A stretch of 64,000 nt of DNA from Thalassotalea algicola (lineage in GTDB: Bacteria > Pseudomonadota > Gammaproteobacteria > Enterobacterales > Alteromonadaceae). Shown here piece after piece: positions 44,891 to 54,667 of this stretch (the first letter of the stretch is position 1; each line of letters opens with the position of its first letter). Below the pieces are notes generated by a model. That model ran no database searches. It was given only the letters and a program-made list of their open reading frames with translations, and had not been told where the DNA came from. The stretch spans positions 62,001-126,000 of the forward strand of contig NZ_JABBXH010000005.1 of the NCBI RefSeq assembly GCF_012932965.1, given 5' to 3'. A program made the position numbers and the translations under genes.

Positions 44891-46993
44891 ATGCAGTTAC
44901 TAGCTAATTTTCAACAGTTTGACAAAAATAAACTTAAAACCGTTTCTGGTTTAGGTACACCATTTTTAGTAATGGCAGCATTAGGCATGATCATTTTGCC
45001 AATGCCAGCCTTTTTACTAGACGTCTTATTTTCTTTTAATATTGCACTTTCCTTAGTTGTACTTTTAATCACCGTCTACACTTTAAAGCCTTTGGATTTC
45101 GGTGCATTTCCTTCGGTGTTGTTGATTGCAACAATTTTGCGATTATCGCTAAATGTGGCAAGTACTCGAGTTGTGTTATTAGAAGGTCATCAAGGCCCAG
45201 ATGCAGCTGGTGCTGTTATTGAGGCCTTTGGTTCGGTGGTTATCGGCGGCAACTATGCTGTTGGTTTAGTAGTGTTTTTAATTCTAATTATTATCAACTT
45301 TGTGGTTGTTACTAAAGGTGCTGGCCGTATTTCAGAAGTCACCGCACGTTTCACCTTAGATGCCATGCCTGGTAAGCAAATGGCAATTGACGCCGATTTA
45401 AATGCCGGTTTTATCTCACAAGAACAAGCAAGAGAGCGTCGTCAGGAAATCACTGCAGAAGCAGACTTTTATGGATCGATGGATGGTGCTAGTAAGTTTG
45501 TTAAAGGTGACGCTATAGCCGGCATCTTAATTTTATTCATCAATATCATTGGTGGGCTAGTTATCGGCATGGTTCAGCATGACCTGAACTTTGACTCTGC
45601 AGTTGAAATATACACATTATTAACTATTGGTGATGGCTTAGTAGCACAAATCCCAGCGCTTTTACTTTCTGTTGGTACTGCCATTGTCGTTACTCGTCAA
45701 AATACTGCAGAAGACATGGGGAGCCAGGTAAGCTCACAGTTAGGTCAAGAGCGCTCTTTATACATTGCGGCAAGCGTCATGTTTGTTATGGGCATCGTGC
45801 CAGGTATGCCTCATTTTTCTTTCTTGTTTTTCGCAGCGGTTATTGGTGGCGTTGCTTTCTTTGGCGCGAAATTAAAAGCCAAGAAGATCGTTGAAGATGA
45901 ACAAAAAGCACAAGAAGAACAAGTTCAAACTCAACAAAAAGAAGAAGAGAGTAAAGATTTAAGTTGGGATGACGTTAATCACGTTGACGTTATTGGTTTA
46001 GAAATTGGTTATCGCCTAATACCATTAGTTGATAAAGGCCAGGGCGGTGAGCTCTTAAATAGAATTAAAGGGGTGCGTAAAAAACTCTCCCAAGAATTTG
46101 GCTTTTTGGTGCCACCCGTCCACATTCGCGATAATTTAGATCTAGAGCCAAACACTTATCAAATTTCATTAATGGGCGTAACCGTAGGAGAAGCGGAAAT
46201 CCGTCATGATCATGAGCTGGCGATTAATCCGGGACAAGTATTTGGAAGCATTGAAGGTATCCCAACTAAAGACCCTGCGTTTGGACTAGATGCGGTCTGG
46301 ATTAAGCAAAATATGCGAGAACAGGCACAATCATTAGGTTATACCGTGGTTGATGCAGCAACAGTGTTAGCGACACATTTGAGCCAAATTTTAAATAATA
46401 ATGCTGCACAATTAATTGGCCATGAAGAGGTACAGAACTTACTTGACCGTTTAGGGAAAAATTATCCTAAATTAGTTGAAGGGTTAATACCTGATACTCT
46501 TCCACTCGGAAGTGTCGTTAAAGTACTTCAAAACCTAATGAATGAAGGCGTTGCAGTGCGCGATATGCGCTCTATAGTTCAAACATTAGTAGAATATGGG
46601 CCTAAGAGCCAAGATACAGATGTACTAACCGCTGCGGTACGAATAGCGTTACGTAAATTCATTGTTCAAGACCTTATCGGAGCGGCCCCTGAAGTACCTG
46701 TCATAACATTGGCGCCTGAGCTGGAACAGATGTTGCATCAGTCAATGCAAATGGCTGGTGATGATGGCGCAGGTATAGAGCCTGGCCTTGCAGAACGCTT
46801 GCAAAAATCACTTACCGATGGTGCACAGCAACAAGAATTGGCTGGTGATTCACCAATACTGTTAACATCGGGAATTCTGAGAACAGTATTGGCGAAATTC
46901 GTAAAATATACGATTCCTGGATTGAGAGTAATTTCTTATCAGGAAATACCAGACGATAAGCAAATAAAAATTGTGAGTGCTATCGGAAATTAG
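44891..46993 (+). CDS. flhA: FlhA, flagellar export apparatus protein
   Basis: FlhA forms the nonameric export ring and proton channel. Eight membrane helices lie in the first 330 residues. The FHIPEP family signature is present as VLLIATILRLSLNVASTRVV, then TKGAGRISEVTARFTLDAMP (cytoplasmic loop). The C-terminal cytoplasmic domain (about 360-700) binds chaperone-substrate pairs. 700 residues. An acidic-Gln linker (about 335-355) joins the two halves. flhF follows after 57 bases. Confidence 0.97.
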   Translation: MQLLANFQQFDKNKLKTVSGLGTPFLVMAALGMIILPMPAFLLDVLFSFNIALSLVVLLITVYTLKPLDFGAFPSVLLIATILRLSLNVASTRVVLLEGHQGPDAAGAVIEAFGSVVIGGNYAVGLVVFLILIIINFVVVTKGAGRISEVTARFTLDAMPGKQMAIDADLNAGFISQEQARERRQEITAEADFYGSMDGASKFVKGDAIAGILILFINIIGGLVIGMVQHDLNFDSAVEIYTLLTIGDGLVAQIPALLLSVGTAIVVTRQNTAEDMGSQVSSQLGQERSLYIAASVMFVMGIVPGMPHFSFLFFAAVIGGVAFFGAKLKAKKIVEDEQKAQEEQVQTQQKEEESKDLSWDDVNHVDVIGLEIGYRLIPLVDKGQGGELLNRIKGVRKKLSQEFGFLVPPVHIRDNLDLEPNTYQISLMGVTVGEAEIRHDHELAINPGQVFGSIEGIPTKDPAFGLDAVWIKQNMREQAQSLGYTVVDAATVLATHLSQILNNNAAQLIGHEEVQNLLDRLGKNYPKLVEGLIPDTLPLGSVVKVLQNLMNEGVAVRDMRSIVQTLVEYGPKSQDTDVLTAAVRIALRKFIVQDLIGAAPEVPVITLAPELEQMLHQSMQMAGDDGAGIEPGLAERLQKSLTDGAQQQELAGDSPILLTSGILRTVLAKFVKYTIPGLRVISYQEIPDDKQIKIVSAIGN

Positions 46994-47050
46994 TCAGCCA
47001 AGTAGATATTAGTCAGGCCTAGCCTGCCAAGCTGAATTAAGGGGTTATCA

Positions 47051-48544
47051 GTGAAAATTAAACGTTACGTTGCTAAAGATATGAGAACAGCACTTACTCA
47101 AATCAAAGAGGAGCTTGGTGCTGACGCAGTCATAATGTCGAATAAGAAAATCCCTGAAGGTGTCGAACTTATGGCCGCGGTTGATTACGGTCACAAGCCA
47201 GAGACAACGGAGCCAGAAGCTACGCAACCTAAAGCAGAGCTTGCTGATGATGTGGTTAAGTTATCAGTAGGGAATCAGTCGCAAGTAGCTCAAATACCAA
47301 ACCAGCGTGAAATGCAAGCCGATACTGAGCAAGCCGCACCTGCTGATAGCCTGGCAGCATTACTTTCTAGAAATGTGCAACAAGAGCAATCAACGAATAT
47401 CCAGCAGCAATCAACAAGCCAAGAGCCAGATTTAGAAGTTCAGCTAAAGAAGTTTACAGATCGCCTTCAGCAACAAGGCTCAGAACATAGTAATGAACAA
47501 CAAGAAACCGACATCGACAATATTTATCAAGGTGATGGCTTCGGCGCCACAAAAGTACAGAATCAAGCGGTTAATAGTCAAACCCAAGCTACATCTGCTG
47601 ATGTAGTAAGCGTCGATGCATTTAATCAAATGAAAGAAGAAATGGCTTCTATTCGTCAATTATTAGAGCATCAAGTATCTGGCTTAATGTGGCAAGATAT
47701 GGCGCAAAAAGATCCTAATCGAGCAATGTTAAATGAAAAGCTAATTAGCTTGGGGATTTCAGAAGGGTTAGCTGATCAAATTGCGGGTTACGTACCTTCG
47801 CATTTATCACAAGAACAAAGCTGGGAAAGTGCCTTGCAGCTGTTAACTAATCAAATAAACACGACTAATAACGATATTATTCATCGTGGTGGTGTTGTTT
47901 CTCTAGTAGGGCCAACAGGTGTAGGTAAAACAACAACGTTAGCAAAACTAGCTGCTAGATTTGCTCAAGTGCATGGTGCTGATGAGTTAGTGTTAATTTC
48001 AACAGATACCTACCGAATTGGCGGCTTTGAACAGTTAGAAACCTACGGGAAAATAATTGGTTGCCAAGTTAAGTTAGCAAAAGATCAAGAAACCTTAGAA
48101 ATGTTGCTTCAACAATTTAGTAACAAAAAACTTGTACTAATTGATACTGCAGGTATGGGACAACGAGATATGCGCTTAGCAGAGCACTTATCTGGTCTGG
48201 TGGCCAATTCGCGAACTAGAATTAGAAATTACCTTGTACTAGCGGCCAATACCCAGCAGGCAGTGATGCAAGAAAATGTCGAACGATTTAAGAAAATCCC
48301 TCTATGTGGCTGTATTTTTACTAAACTAGATGAAAGCCTAAGTATGGGTGAAATTATTGCGACGGCTATCCAAAATGGGTTACCAATTGGTTATCTAACA
48401 GACGGTCAGCGTGTACCTGAAGATATTAAAGTTGCAAATGCTGAAAAATTGGTTAGTCTTGCAGAGAAAATAGCAAACAAATCAGCGATGAAATTCAATT
48501 TTGTTGCTCATAAACAACAGATGGCTTCAGCCGCTGTTGGTTAA
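47051..48544 (+). CDS. flhF: FlhF, SRP-type GTPase for polar flagellum placement
   Basis: FlhF marks the cell pole where the flagellum is built. Start GTG 47051 with AAGGGG upstream. N-terminal B domain (KIKRYVAKDMRTALTQIKEE), a long Gln-rich linker (about 60-200), N-domain helices, and the G domain: Walker A GPTGVGKTT (287-295), STDTYRIGGFEQLETYGKI, DTAGMGQRD, TKLDESLSMG. 497 residues. Together with FlhG it points to a polar flagellum with controlled number. Confidence 0.97.
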   Translation: MKIKRYVAKDMRTALTQIKEELGADAVIMSNKKIPEGVELMAAVDYGHKPETTEPEATQPKAELADDVVKLSVGNQSQVAQIPNQREMQADTEQAAPADSLAALLSRNVQQEQSTNIQQQSTSQEPDLEVQLKKFTDRLQQQGSEHSNEQQETDIDNIYQGDGFGATKVQNQAVNSQTQATSADVVSVDAFNQMKEEMASIRQLLEHQVSGLMWQDMAQKDPNRAMLNEKLISLGISEGLADQIAGYVPSHLSQEQSWESALQLLTNQINTTNNDIIHRGGVVSLVGPTGVGKTTTLAKLAARFAQVHGADELVLISTDTYRIGGFEQLETYGKIIGCQVKLAKDQETLEMLLQQFSNKKLVLIDTAGMGQRDMRLAEHLSGLVANSRTRIRNYLVLAANTQQAVMQENVERFKKIPLCGCIFTKLDESLSMGEIIATAIQNGLPIGYLTDGQRVPEDIKVANAEKLVSLAEKIANKSAMKFNFVAHKQQMASAAVG

Positions 48545-48561
48545 CCACTGAGAAGTTGTAG

Positions 48562-49407
48562 ATGATAGACCAAGCAAGTGGCTTAAGAAAAATGCAAGAT
48601 TTAAAGCAAATCAAAGTTATCGCAGTTTCTGGAGGCAAAGGTGGCGTTGGTAAAACTAATGTCTCACTTAATACTTCCATCGCGCTTGCCAAACAAGGTA
48701 AGCAGGTATTAGTACTTGATGCCGACTTGGGTTTGGCAAATGTAGATGTCATGCTAGGTTTGCGTGTAAAAAAGAATATCTCTCATGTACTTAGCGGTGA
48801 ATGCGAACTTGATGATATTATTATCGAAGGCCCATGTGGCATAAAAATCATTCCAGCCACCTCTGGCACCCAGTCAATGGTAGACTTAACTCCTTCAGAA
48901 CATGCTGGTTTAATTCGCGCCTTTAGTGAAATGCAAACTGAATTTGATGTATTAATCGTAGATACCGCCGCAGGTATTTCAGATATGGTACTGAGTTTTG
49001 CAAGAGCGTCTCAAGATGTCATGTTAGTGGTTTGTGACGAACCAACCTCTATCACTGATTGCTATGCATTAATGAAATTGCTTAGTCGGGACCATGGCGT
49101 TTTTAAATTTAAAGTTGTTGCCAATATGGTTAGAAGTTTAAAAGAAGGTCAGCAACTTTTTGCAAAATTAACTAAAGTAACCGATCGATTTTTAGACGTA
49201 GCAATTGAGCTAGTGGCAATTGTGCCTTTCGATGAAAACATTAGAAAATCAGTACGGAAACAAAAAGCAATTGTCGACGCATTTCCAGATTCACCTGCCT
49301 CAAAAGCATTCACTGAGTTGGCAACTAAAGTCAATCGTTGGCCGATACCTAACCGTCCATCAGGTCATTTAGAGTTTTTTATTGAGCAATTATTAGAACA
49401 TCAATAA
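48562..49407 (+). CDS. flhG: FlhG (FleN, MinD-like ATPase), flagellar number regulator
   Basis: FlhG limits flagellar number; it interacts with FlhF and with FlrA/FleQ-type regulators. Deviant Walker A GGKGGVGKT (24-32), DADLGLANVDVMLGL and DTAAGISDMVLSFARAS are MinD/ParA features. The N-terminal helix (about 3-16, QASGLRKMQDLK) corresponds to the DQAxxLR motif that stimulates FlhF GTPase. The C-terminal amphipathic helix (FFIEQLLEH) probably binds membrane. 281 residues. Good match throughout. Confidence 0.96.
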   Translation: MIDQASGLRKMQDLKQIKVIAVSGGKGGVGKTNVSLNTSIALAKQGKQVLVLDADLGLANVDVMLGLRVKKNISHVLSGECELDDIIIEGPCGIKIIPATSGTQSMVDLTPSEHAGLIRAFSEMQTEFDVLIVDTAAGISDMVLSFARASQDVMLVVCDEPTSITDCYALMKLLSRDHGVFKFKVVANMVRSLKEGQQLFAKLTKVTDRFLDVAIELVAIVPFDENIRKSVRKQKAIVDAFPDSPASKAFTELATKVNRWPIPNRPSGHLEFFIEQLLEHQ

Positions 49408-49426
49408 CGCGAAGACTGGAGTTTAA

Positions 49427-50146
49427 GTGGTAAAAGCAAACGCTTACGCAAGCACCAATGATAAAACTGCACTTATCCAAGAGCATTCTGTTCTTGTTAA
49501 GCGCATTGCTTATCATTTACTTGCAAGATTACCTGCTAGTGTTATTGTCGACGATTTAATTCAATCGGGTATGATTGGTTTATTAGAGGCGGCTAATAAT
49601 TTTGACGGCTCAAAAGGGGCGAGTTTTGAAACCTTTGCAGGGATAAGAATTCGTGGCGCAATGCTTGATGAAATCCGCAAAGGGGACTGGACTCCTCGCT
49701 CTGTACATAAAAATAGTCGCATGGTCAGTGAGGCGATCAAATCACTAGAAGCAGAATTTGGTCGAGATGTTACTGATGCTGAAGTGGCTGAAAAACTTGA
49801 TATTTCAGTAAATGAATACCATCATATCCTTAATGAAGTAAGTTCAGGTAAGATTATTGGCATTGAAGACTTAGGTGTTAGTGATGATGTGATTACTTAT
49901 GATGAAGAATATCAAGAAGATGATCCATATCATACAATAGAACAAGTAGTCTTTAAAAAAAGGTTAACAGATTGCATTTCGACTTTACCTGAAAGAGAAG
50001 CTTTAGTACTGTCTCTTTATTATGATGAAGAGCTAAACTTAAAAGAAATTGGACAAGTTTTAGACGTAAGTGAGTCCAGAGTCAGTCAAATTCATAGTCA
50101 GGCAATGCATCGCTTAAAAGCACGTATGCAATCTTGGCAAAGTTAA
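49427..50146 (+). CDS. fliA: FliA, flagellar sigma-28 factor
   Basis: Sigma factor for late flagellar genes, whose sites are seen before flagellins 2 and 4. Start GTG 49427 with GGAG ribosome site. Region 2: EHSVLVKRIAYHLLARLPAS, then DDLIQSGMIGLLEAANNFDG, ASFETFAGIRIRGAMLDEIR (promoter -10 melting). Region 3 and region 4 follow, with LKEIGQVLDVSESRVSQIHS as the helix-turn-helix. 239 residues. It is 20 bases after flhG. No anti-sigma FlgM in the window. Confidence 0.97.
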   Translation: MVKANAYASTNDKTALIQEHSVLVKRIAYHLLARLPASVIVDDLIQSGMIGLLEAANNFDGSKGASFETFAGIRIRGAMLDEIRKGDWTPRSVHKNSRMVSEAIKSLEAEFGRDVTDAEVAEKLDISVNEYHHILNEVSSGKIIGIEDLGVSDDVITYDEEYQEDDPYHTIEQVVFKKRLTDCISTLPEREALVLSLYYDEELNLKEIGQVLDVSESRVSQIHSQAMHRLKARMQSWQS

Positions 50147-50192
50147 GTAAAATATATATTAAACTTATTGAAACATTTCACCGGAGGGTGCC

Positions 50193-50576
50193 TTGGATAA
50201 AAATATGAAAGTACTTGTTGTTGATGACTTTTCAACAATGAGACGAATTGTAAAAAACTTATTGCGTGACTTAGGCTTTACTAATATTCAAGAGGCAGAT
50301 GATGGCAGTACTGCATTACCTATGCTTCAAGGCGGTGACTTCGATTTCGTTGTTACTGACTGGAACATGCCAGGTATGCAAGGTATTGACTTGCTTAAAG
50401 CGATTCGAGCTGATGAAAAACTAGCACATATTCCTGTGTTACTAATCACAGCTGAAGCTAAGAAAGAGCAAATCGTGATGGCTGCTCAAGCTGGTGTAAA
50501 TGGCTACATTGTTAAACCATTTACTGCTGCAACGCTTAAAGAGAAGCTAGATAAAATTTTTGAACGTTTAGGATAA
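50193..50576 (+). CDS. cheY: CheY, chemotaxis response regulator
   Basis: Phospho-CheY binds FliM and reverses the motor. Single receiver domain with acidic pocket Asp11-Asp12, phospho-Asp56 ([12 protein letters not shown]), Thr in [11 protein letters not shown] and Lys in YIVKPF. Start: the TTG at 50193 has GGAGG 5 bases upstream, while the ATG at 50205 would be 17 bases from it, so TTG is preferred (MDKNMKVL). 127 residues. It begins the che block; a small gap after fliA. Confidence 0.95.
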   Translation: MDKNMKVLVVDDFSTMRRIVKNLLRDLGFTNIQEADDGSTALPMLQGGDFDFVVTDWNMPGMQGIDLLKAIRADEKLAHIPVLLITAEAKKEQIVMAAQAGVNGYIVKPFTAATLKEKLDKIFERLG

Positions 50577-50601
50577 ACGATACTAAGCGTGAGGAAATTA
50601 C

Positions 50602-51345
50602 ATGAATAAAGTATCTGGCGGAAATATAACGTTAGAGCAAGCTAAGTCTTTGGTCGAGTTTTTAGAAAATGACGAGCAAGATAAAGCAGATGCCTTGTTA
50701 GCTGAAATTCAAAACCCAATAAACTCAGAGCTATTTGCTGAGATTGGTAAATTGACTCGACAATTGCACGATTCAATGATGAATTTTCAGGTCGACTCTA
50801 GATTGAACGACTTAGCAAATGCTGATATCCCAGATGCGAAGGAACGTCTTAATTATGTTATTAGTCGAACGGAAGACGCGGCTAATAAAACAATGGATGC
50901 TGTGGAATCAATATTTCCAGTAGTCGATACCATTCAGCAGCAAGTCAAAGCGGTAGATCCTTTATGGAAAAAGCTGATGCATAACGATTTGAATCTTGGT
51001 GAATTTAAGTCACTTTGTATTGATATCGATAAGTTATTAAAAACAACTTCCACAGAAACAGAACGTATGCATGCGTTGATGACAGATGTGTTAATGGCGC
51101 AAGACTTCCAAGATTTAACTGGACAGGTTATTCGTAAAGTTATTGATTTAGTCCGTGAAGTGGAAGAAAGCTTAATTAATATGCTGACTGCATTTGGCGT
51201 GACGGAAGTAGAACAAAAAGAAAATGCAACCCTTAAAACTGGTGAAAACTTAGTCGAAGGGCCGATCGTGAATACTGAAGAAAGAGATGATGTTGTGTCT
51301 GACCAAGACGACGTAGATGATCTCTTATCTAGTTTAGGATTTTAG
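50602..51345 (+). CDS. cheZ: CheZ, CheY-P phosphatase
   Basis: Removes phosphate from CheY. Long helical hairpin with the catalytic QDFQDLTGQ segment (167-175), where Gln inserts in the CheY active site. The C-terminal end DDVDDLLSSLGF (51307-51342) is the CheY-tethering peptide, joined by a flexible linker of about 30 residues. 247 residues. It follows cheY by 25 bases with a GAGGAAA site. Confidence 0.95.
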   Translation: MNKVSGGNITLEQAKSLVEFLENDEQDKADALLAEIQNPINSELFAEIGKLTRQLHDSMMNFQVDSRLNDLANADIPDAKERLNYVISRTEDAANKTMDAVESIFPVVDTIQQQVKAVDPLWKKLMHNDLNLGEFKSLCIDIDKLLKTTSTETERMHALMTDVLMAQDFQDLTGQVIRKVIDLVREVEESLINMLTAFGVTEVEQKENATLKTGENLVEGPIVNTEERDDVVSDQDDVDDLLSSLGF

Positions 51346-51359
51346 CGGGAGTTTGGTGC

Positions 51360-53483
51360 ATGTCCTTTGAAGCGGATGAAGAAATTCTACAGGATTTTTT
51401 GATAGAAGCGGGTGAAATACTCGAAGCGCTCTCTGAGCAACTAGTAGAATTAGAAAATGATCCTGATAATGCTGATTTATTAAATGCAATCTTTAGAGGT
51501 TTTCATACCGTAAAAGGTGGCGCCGGATTTTTGTCGTTAACCGAATTGGTTGACTGTTGTCACGGTGCTGAAAACGTTTTTGATATTTTAAGAAATGGCC
51601 AACGTTCAGTTACACCTGAACTGATGGACGTTATTTTGCAAGCGCTTGACGAAGTTAACGTTATGTTTGCTGCAGTGCAAAATAGAGAAGATATGGATGC
51701 TGCACCTCCTGAGCTTTTAGCTGAGTTACACCGTTTAAGTGTGCCTGAAGGTGAAGAAGAAGCTGCTCCTGAGCCAGAACCAGAACCCGAGCCTACACCA
51801 ACTCCAACTCCAGTTTCAGAAAGTAGCGACTCTTCTGAAGATATGACAGAAGATGAGTTTGAAGCTTTACTAGATGAATTACATGGCCCAAGTGGTGGTC
51901 CATCTGCGGCACCGAGTACCGAAACTAGTAGTGTTAGTGGCGATGAAATCACCGATGATGAATTCGAATCTTTACTAGATGAATTGCACGGGCAAGGTGC
52001 ATTTTCAAGTGCATCAGCAGCACCTACACCAGAAAGTACTGCTACATCTGATGAAATCAATGACAACGAATTTGAAGCATTGCTGGATGAATTACACGGT
52101 AAAGGCAAAGCTCCTAGTACGAGTGCAGGTTCTGCGCCAACACCGACTCCAACAGAAAAACCAGCGGCTCAAGCACCTAAAAAGGCTGAGCCAGCCAAAC
52201 CAGCAGCTAAACCAAAGCCAGTAGCGAAACCTGCTGGTAAAGCTAAGCCAGCAGCGAAAGATAAAAAAGCTGCAGCTCCAGCAGCTTCTCAAGCTGAAAC
52301 AACGGTACGTGTAGATACTAAACGCCTAGACCAAATTATGAACATGGTAGGTGAATTGGTATTAGTTCGTAATCGATTGACCAGCTTAGGCTTAACGAAA
52401 GAAGATGAAGAGTTAACTAAGGCGGTTTCTAATTTAGATGCTGTTACTACCGACCTTCAAGGCGCGGTAATGAAAACGCGGATGCAACCAATCAAGAAAG
52501 TTTTTGGTCGATTCCCGCGTGTTGTTCGTGACTTAGCACGAAGTTTAAACAAAGAAATTAAGTTGATCCTCGAAGGTGAAGATACTGATTTAGATAAAAA
52601 CCTTGTTGAAGCGCTAGCTGATCCGTTAGTGCATTTAGTGCGTAACTCGGTTGATCATGGTATTGAAGAACCAGACGCTCGAGAAGCAAATGGCAAACCG
52701 CGCGAAGGTACAGTAATTCTTTCAGCTTCACAAGAAGGTGATCATATCTTGCTAACCATTCGAGATGATGGTGCAGGCATGAATGCCGATAAGCTAAAAG
52801 AAATCGCTATTGAACGAGGTGTGTTAGACGCTGAAGCGGCGGCTAGAATGCCAGAGAAAGAAGCGTTTAGCTTAATATTTGCCCCAGGCTTTTCAACTAA
52901 AACTGAAATTTCAGAAGTGTCTGGCCGTGGTGTAGGTATGGATGTGGTGAAAACTAAAATCACCCAACTTAATGGCACAGTAAATATTGATTCAGAAAGA
53001 GGCGTAGGAACGGTTCTTGAAATTAAGGTGCCTTTAACATTAGCAATTCTACCGACGTTAATGGTTGTTGTTGGTGAACAAATATTTGCCTTACCATTAG
53101 CTGGTGTTAATGAAATATTCCACTTAGATTTGACTAATACCAACACAGTTGATGGCCAATTAACAATTATTGTTAGAGAAAAGGCGATACCGCTATTCTA
53201 CTTAGATCAATGGTTAGTGAGAGGCGGTACTGATAAACCTAGAGATAAGGGACACGTTGTAATTGTTCAACTTGGCTCTCAACAAGTAGGTTTTGTAGTA
53301 GATAGTTTAATTGGTCAAGAAGAAGTCGTTATTAAACCGCTTGATCGTTTACTTCATGGCACGCCGGGAATGGCTGGTGCAACAATCACTAGTGACGGTG
53401 GCATAGCGTTAATTCTAGATGTGCCAAGCATGTTGAAGCATTACGCCAAAAAATCAGACGTACATAAGAAGTTACGTAAGTAA
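51360..53483 (+). CDS. cheA: CheA, chemotaxis histidine kinase with triple-motif linker
   Basis: CheA passes receptor signals to CheY and CheB. Hpt domain (1-~125) with phospho-His49 in FHTVKGGAGFLS; dimerisation domain from about 313 (TTVRVDTKRLDQIMNMVGEL); ATPase domain with NSVDHGIE, DDGAGM and SGRGVGMDVVK; CheW-like regulatory domain at about 560-700. Between Hpt and dimer domain there is no recognisable P2 fold. Instead there is a Pro/Glu stretch, three copies of a DEFEALLDELHG-type motif (residues 162-176, 197-211, 233-247) and an Ala/Lys/Pro tract (about 255-308). 707 residues, shorter than several Vibrio and Pseudomonas relatives. Confidence 0.95.
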   Translation: MSFEADEEILQDFLIEAGEILEALSEQLVELENDPDNADLLNAIFRGFHTVKGGAGFLSLTELVDCCHGAENVFDILRNGQRSVTPELMDVILQALDEVNVMFAAVQNREDMDAAPPELLAELHRLSVPEGEEEAAPEPEPEPEPTPTPTPVSESSDSSEDMTEDEFEALLDELHGPSGGPSAAPSTETSSVSGDEITDDEFESLLDELHGQGAFSSASAAPTPESTATSDEINDNEFEALLDELHGKGKAPSTSAGSAPTPTPTEKPAAQAPKKAEPAKPAAKPKPVAKPAGKAKPAAKDKKAAAPAASQAETTVRVDTKRLDQIMNMVGELVLVRNRLTSLGLTKEDEELTKAVSNLDAVTTDLQGAVMKTRMQPIKKVFGRFPRVVRDLARSLNKEIKLILEGEDTDLDKNLVEALADPLVHLVRNSVDHGIEEPDAREANGKPREGTVILSASQEGDHILLTIRDDGAGMNADKLKEIAIERGVLDAEAAARMPEKEAFSLIFAPGFSTKTEISEVSGRGVGMDVVKTKITQLNGTVNIDSERGVGTVLEIKVPLTLAILPTLMVVVGEQIFALPLAGVNEIFHLDLTNTNTVDGQLTIIVREKAIPLFYLDQWLVRGGTDKPRDKGHVVIVQLGSQQVGFVVDSLIGQEEVVIKPLDRLLHGTPGMAGATITSDGGIALILDVPSMLKHYAKKSDVHKKLRK
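51843..52100 (+). repeat. Three spaced copies of a 15-residue motif in CheA
   Basis: In frame, MTEDEFEALLDELHG (51843-51887), ITDDEFESLLDELHG (51948-51992) and INDNEFEALLDELHG (52056-52100) recur every 35-36 residues. They are separated by Ser/Ala/Pro/Thr-rich spacers. Core acidic and Leu residues are kept while spacers vary, which argues for selection on the motif. Confidence 0.95.
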
Positions 53484-53509
53484 AATAACGCCAAATTAAG
53501 AGATATTAA

Positions 53510-54667
53510 ATGGCATACAAAGTATTGGTGGTTGATGACTCTAGCTTCTTTCGACGTAGAGTCAGCGACATCCTTAGCCAAGACTCAAACATCGAAGTAG
53601 TTGATGTTGCTATTAATGGCAAGGAGGCTGTAGAAAAAGCTGCCAAACTTAGACCAGACGTAATCACTATGGACATTGAAATGCCAGTCTTAAATGGTAT
53701 TGAAGCTGTTCGTCAGATTATGTCTGACTCACCCACCGCTATTTTAATGTTTTCATCGTTAACACATGAAGGTGCCAAAGCGACATTTGAAGCGTTGGAT
53801 GCTGGTGCATTAGATTTTTTACCGAAAAAGTTTAATGAAATAGCCAAAAATAGTGATGATGCTGGCAGCCTACTTAGGCAACGTGTATTAGAATTAGGTC
53901 GAAAAAGTGCTTCAGTAAAAAGAGGTAGTTTCGCTTCTAATCGACTTGCAAATAGGCCAATACGAACGAATAAGTCAGCTGGTTTATCTTCTGGTATCAA
54001 ACGACCACTAGGTCAAAAATCAGCGCCAACTTCATCTACAGAGCCAGCAAAGTTAGTAGCGAGTAAATTAAGAAAAAGCTCTGGTAAAAAGTATAAATTA
54101 TTAGCAATTGGTACTTCTACTGGTGGTCCTGTTGCGTTACAGAAAATTTTAACTCTTATTCCTAAAAACTTCCCACTGCCTATTGTGATGATTCAGCATA
54201 TGCCGGCAGCATTTACAGAAGCGTTTTCAAATCGCTTAGACTCTCTGTGTCAAATTTCCGTCAAAGAAGCCCAGGATGGCGACAGGTTAACGCCTGGTAC
54301 TGCTTACTTAGCGCCCGGTGGCATGCAAATGCTTATCGATGGTACGGAAAATGCAGCAAAACTAAAGATAATGGAAGACAACTCGCCAAGAGTTGCTTAC
54401 AAACCAAGTGTAGATATTAGTTTTGGCTCTGCAGCGAAGATATATAGTGGTGATGTACTAGCGGTAATATTGACCGGCATGGGCGCAGATGGAAGGGAAG
54501 GCTCTCGCATGTTAAAAAGTAAAGGTGCGACAATTTGGGCGCAAGATGAAGCAAGTTGTGTTGTTTATGGTATGCCACAAGCGGTAACTGCAGCTGGTTT
54601 ATCCGAAATGTCATTACCACTTGAGGAAGTAGCAGCAACTATCCTCAAGGAGGTTGGGAATGGATAA
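53510..54667 (+). CDS. cheB: CheB, receptor methylesterase response regulator
   Basis: Removes methyl groups from chemoreceptors when phosphorylated. Receiver domain with phospho-Asp55 ([16 protein letters not shown]), a long basic Ser-rich linker (about 140-200), and the esterase domain: [19 protein letters not shown] (Ser nucleophile in the STGGP motif), [20 protein letters not shown] (His), [12 protein letters not shown] (Asp). 385 residues. Its end overlaps the stator gene by 8 bases. No cheR is in the window. Confidence 0.96.
   Translation: MAYKVLVVDDSSFFRRRVSDILSQDSNIEVVDVAINGKEAVEKAAKLRPDVITMDIEMPVLNGIEAVRQIMSDSPTAILMFSSLTHEGAKATFEALDAGALDFLPKKFNEIAKNSDDAGSLLRQRVLELGRKSASVKRGSFASNRLANRPIRTNKSAGLSSGIKRPLGQKSAPTSSTEPAKLVASKLRKSSGKKYKLLAIGTSTGGPVALQKILTLIPKNFPLPIVMIQHMPAAFTEAFSNRLDSLCQISVKEAQDGDRLTPGTAYLAPGGMQMLIDGTENAAKLKIMEDNSPRVAYKPSVDISFGSAAKIYSGDVLAVILTGMGADGREGSRMLKSKGATIWAQDEASCVVYGMPQAVTAAGLSEMSLPLEEVAATILKEVGNG

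Noticed and set aside
51560-52108. Long Ser-rich open frame on the - strand opposite cheA
   Set aside because: It mirrors the repeated acidic/Leu codons of the CheA linker, has no ribosome site and no family-like sequence; a shadow frame.
52140-52300. Ala/Lys/Pro-rich tract of CheA as a frameshift scar
   Set aside because: The frame continues without a break into the conserved dimerisation domain and similar low-complexity linkers are common in CheA.
52785-52792. Perfect GCCGATAA sigma-28 -10 element inside cheA
   Set aside because: No TAAAG-like -35 element at the correct distance and it lies in coding sequence on the sense strand, with no gene start after it.
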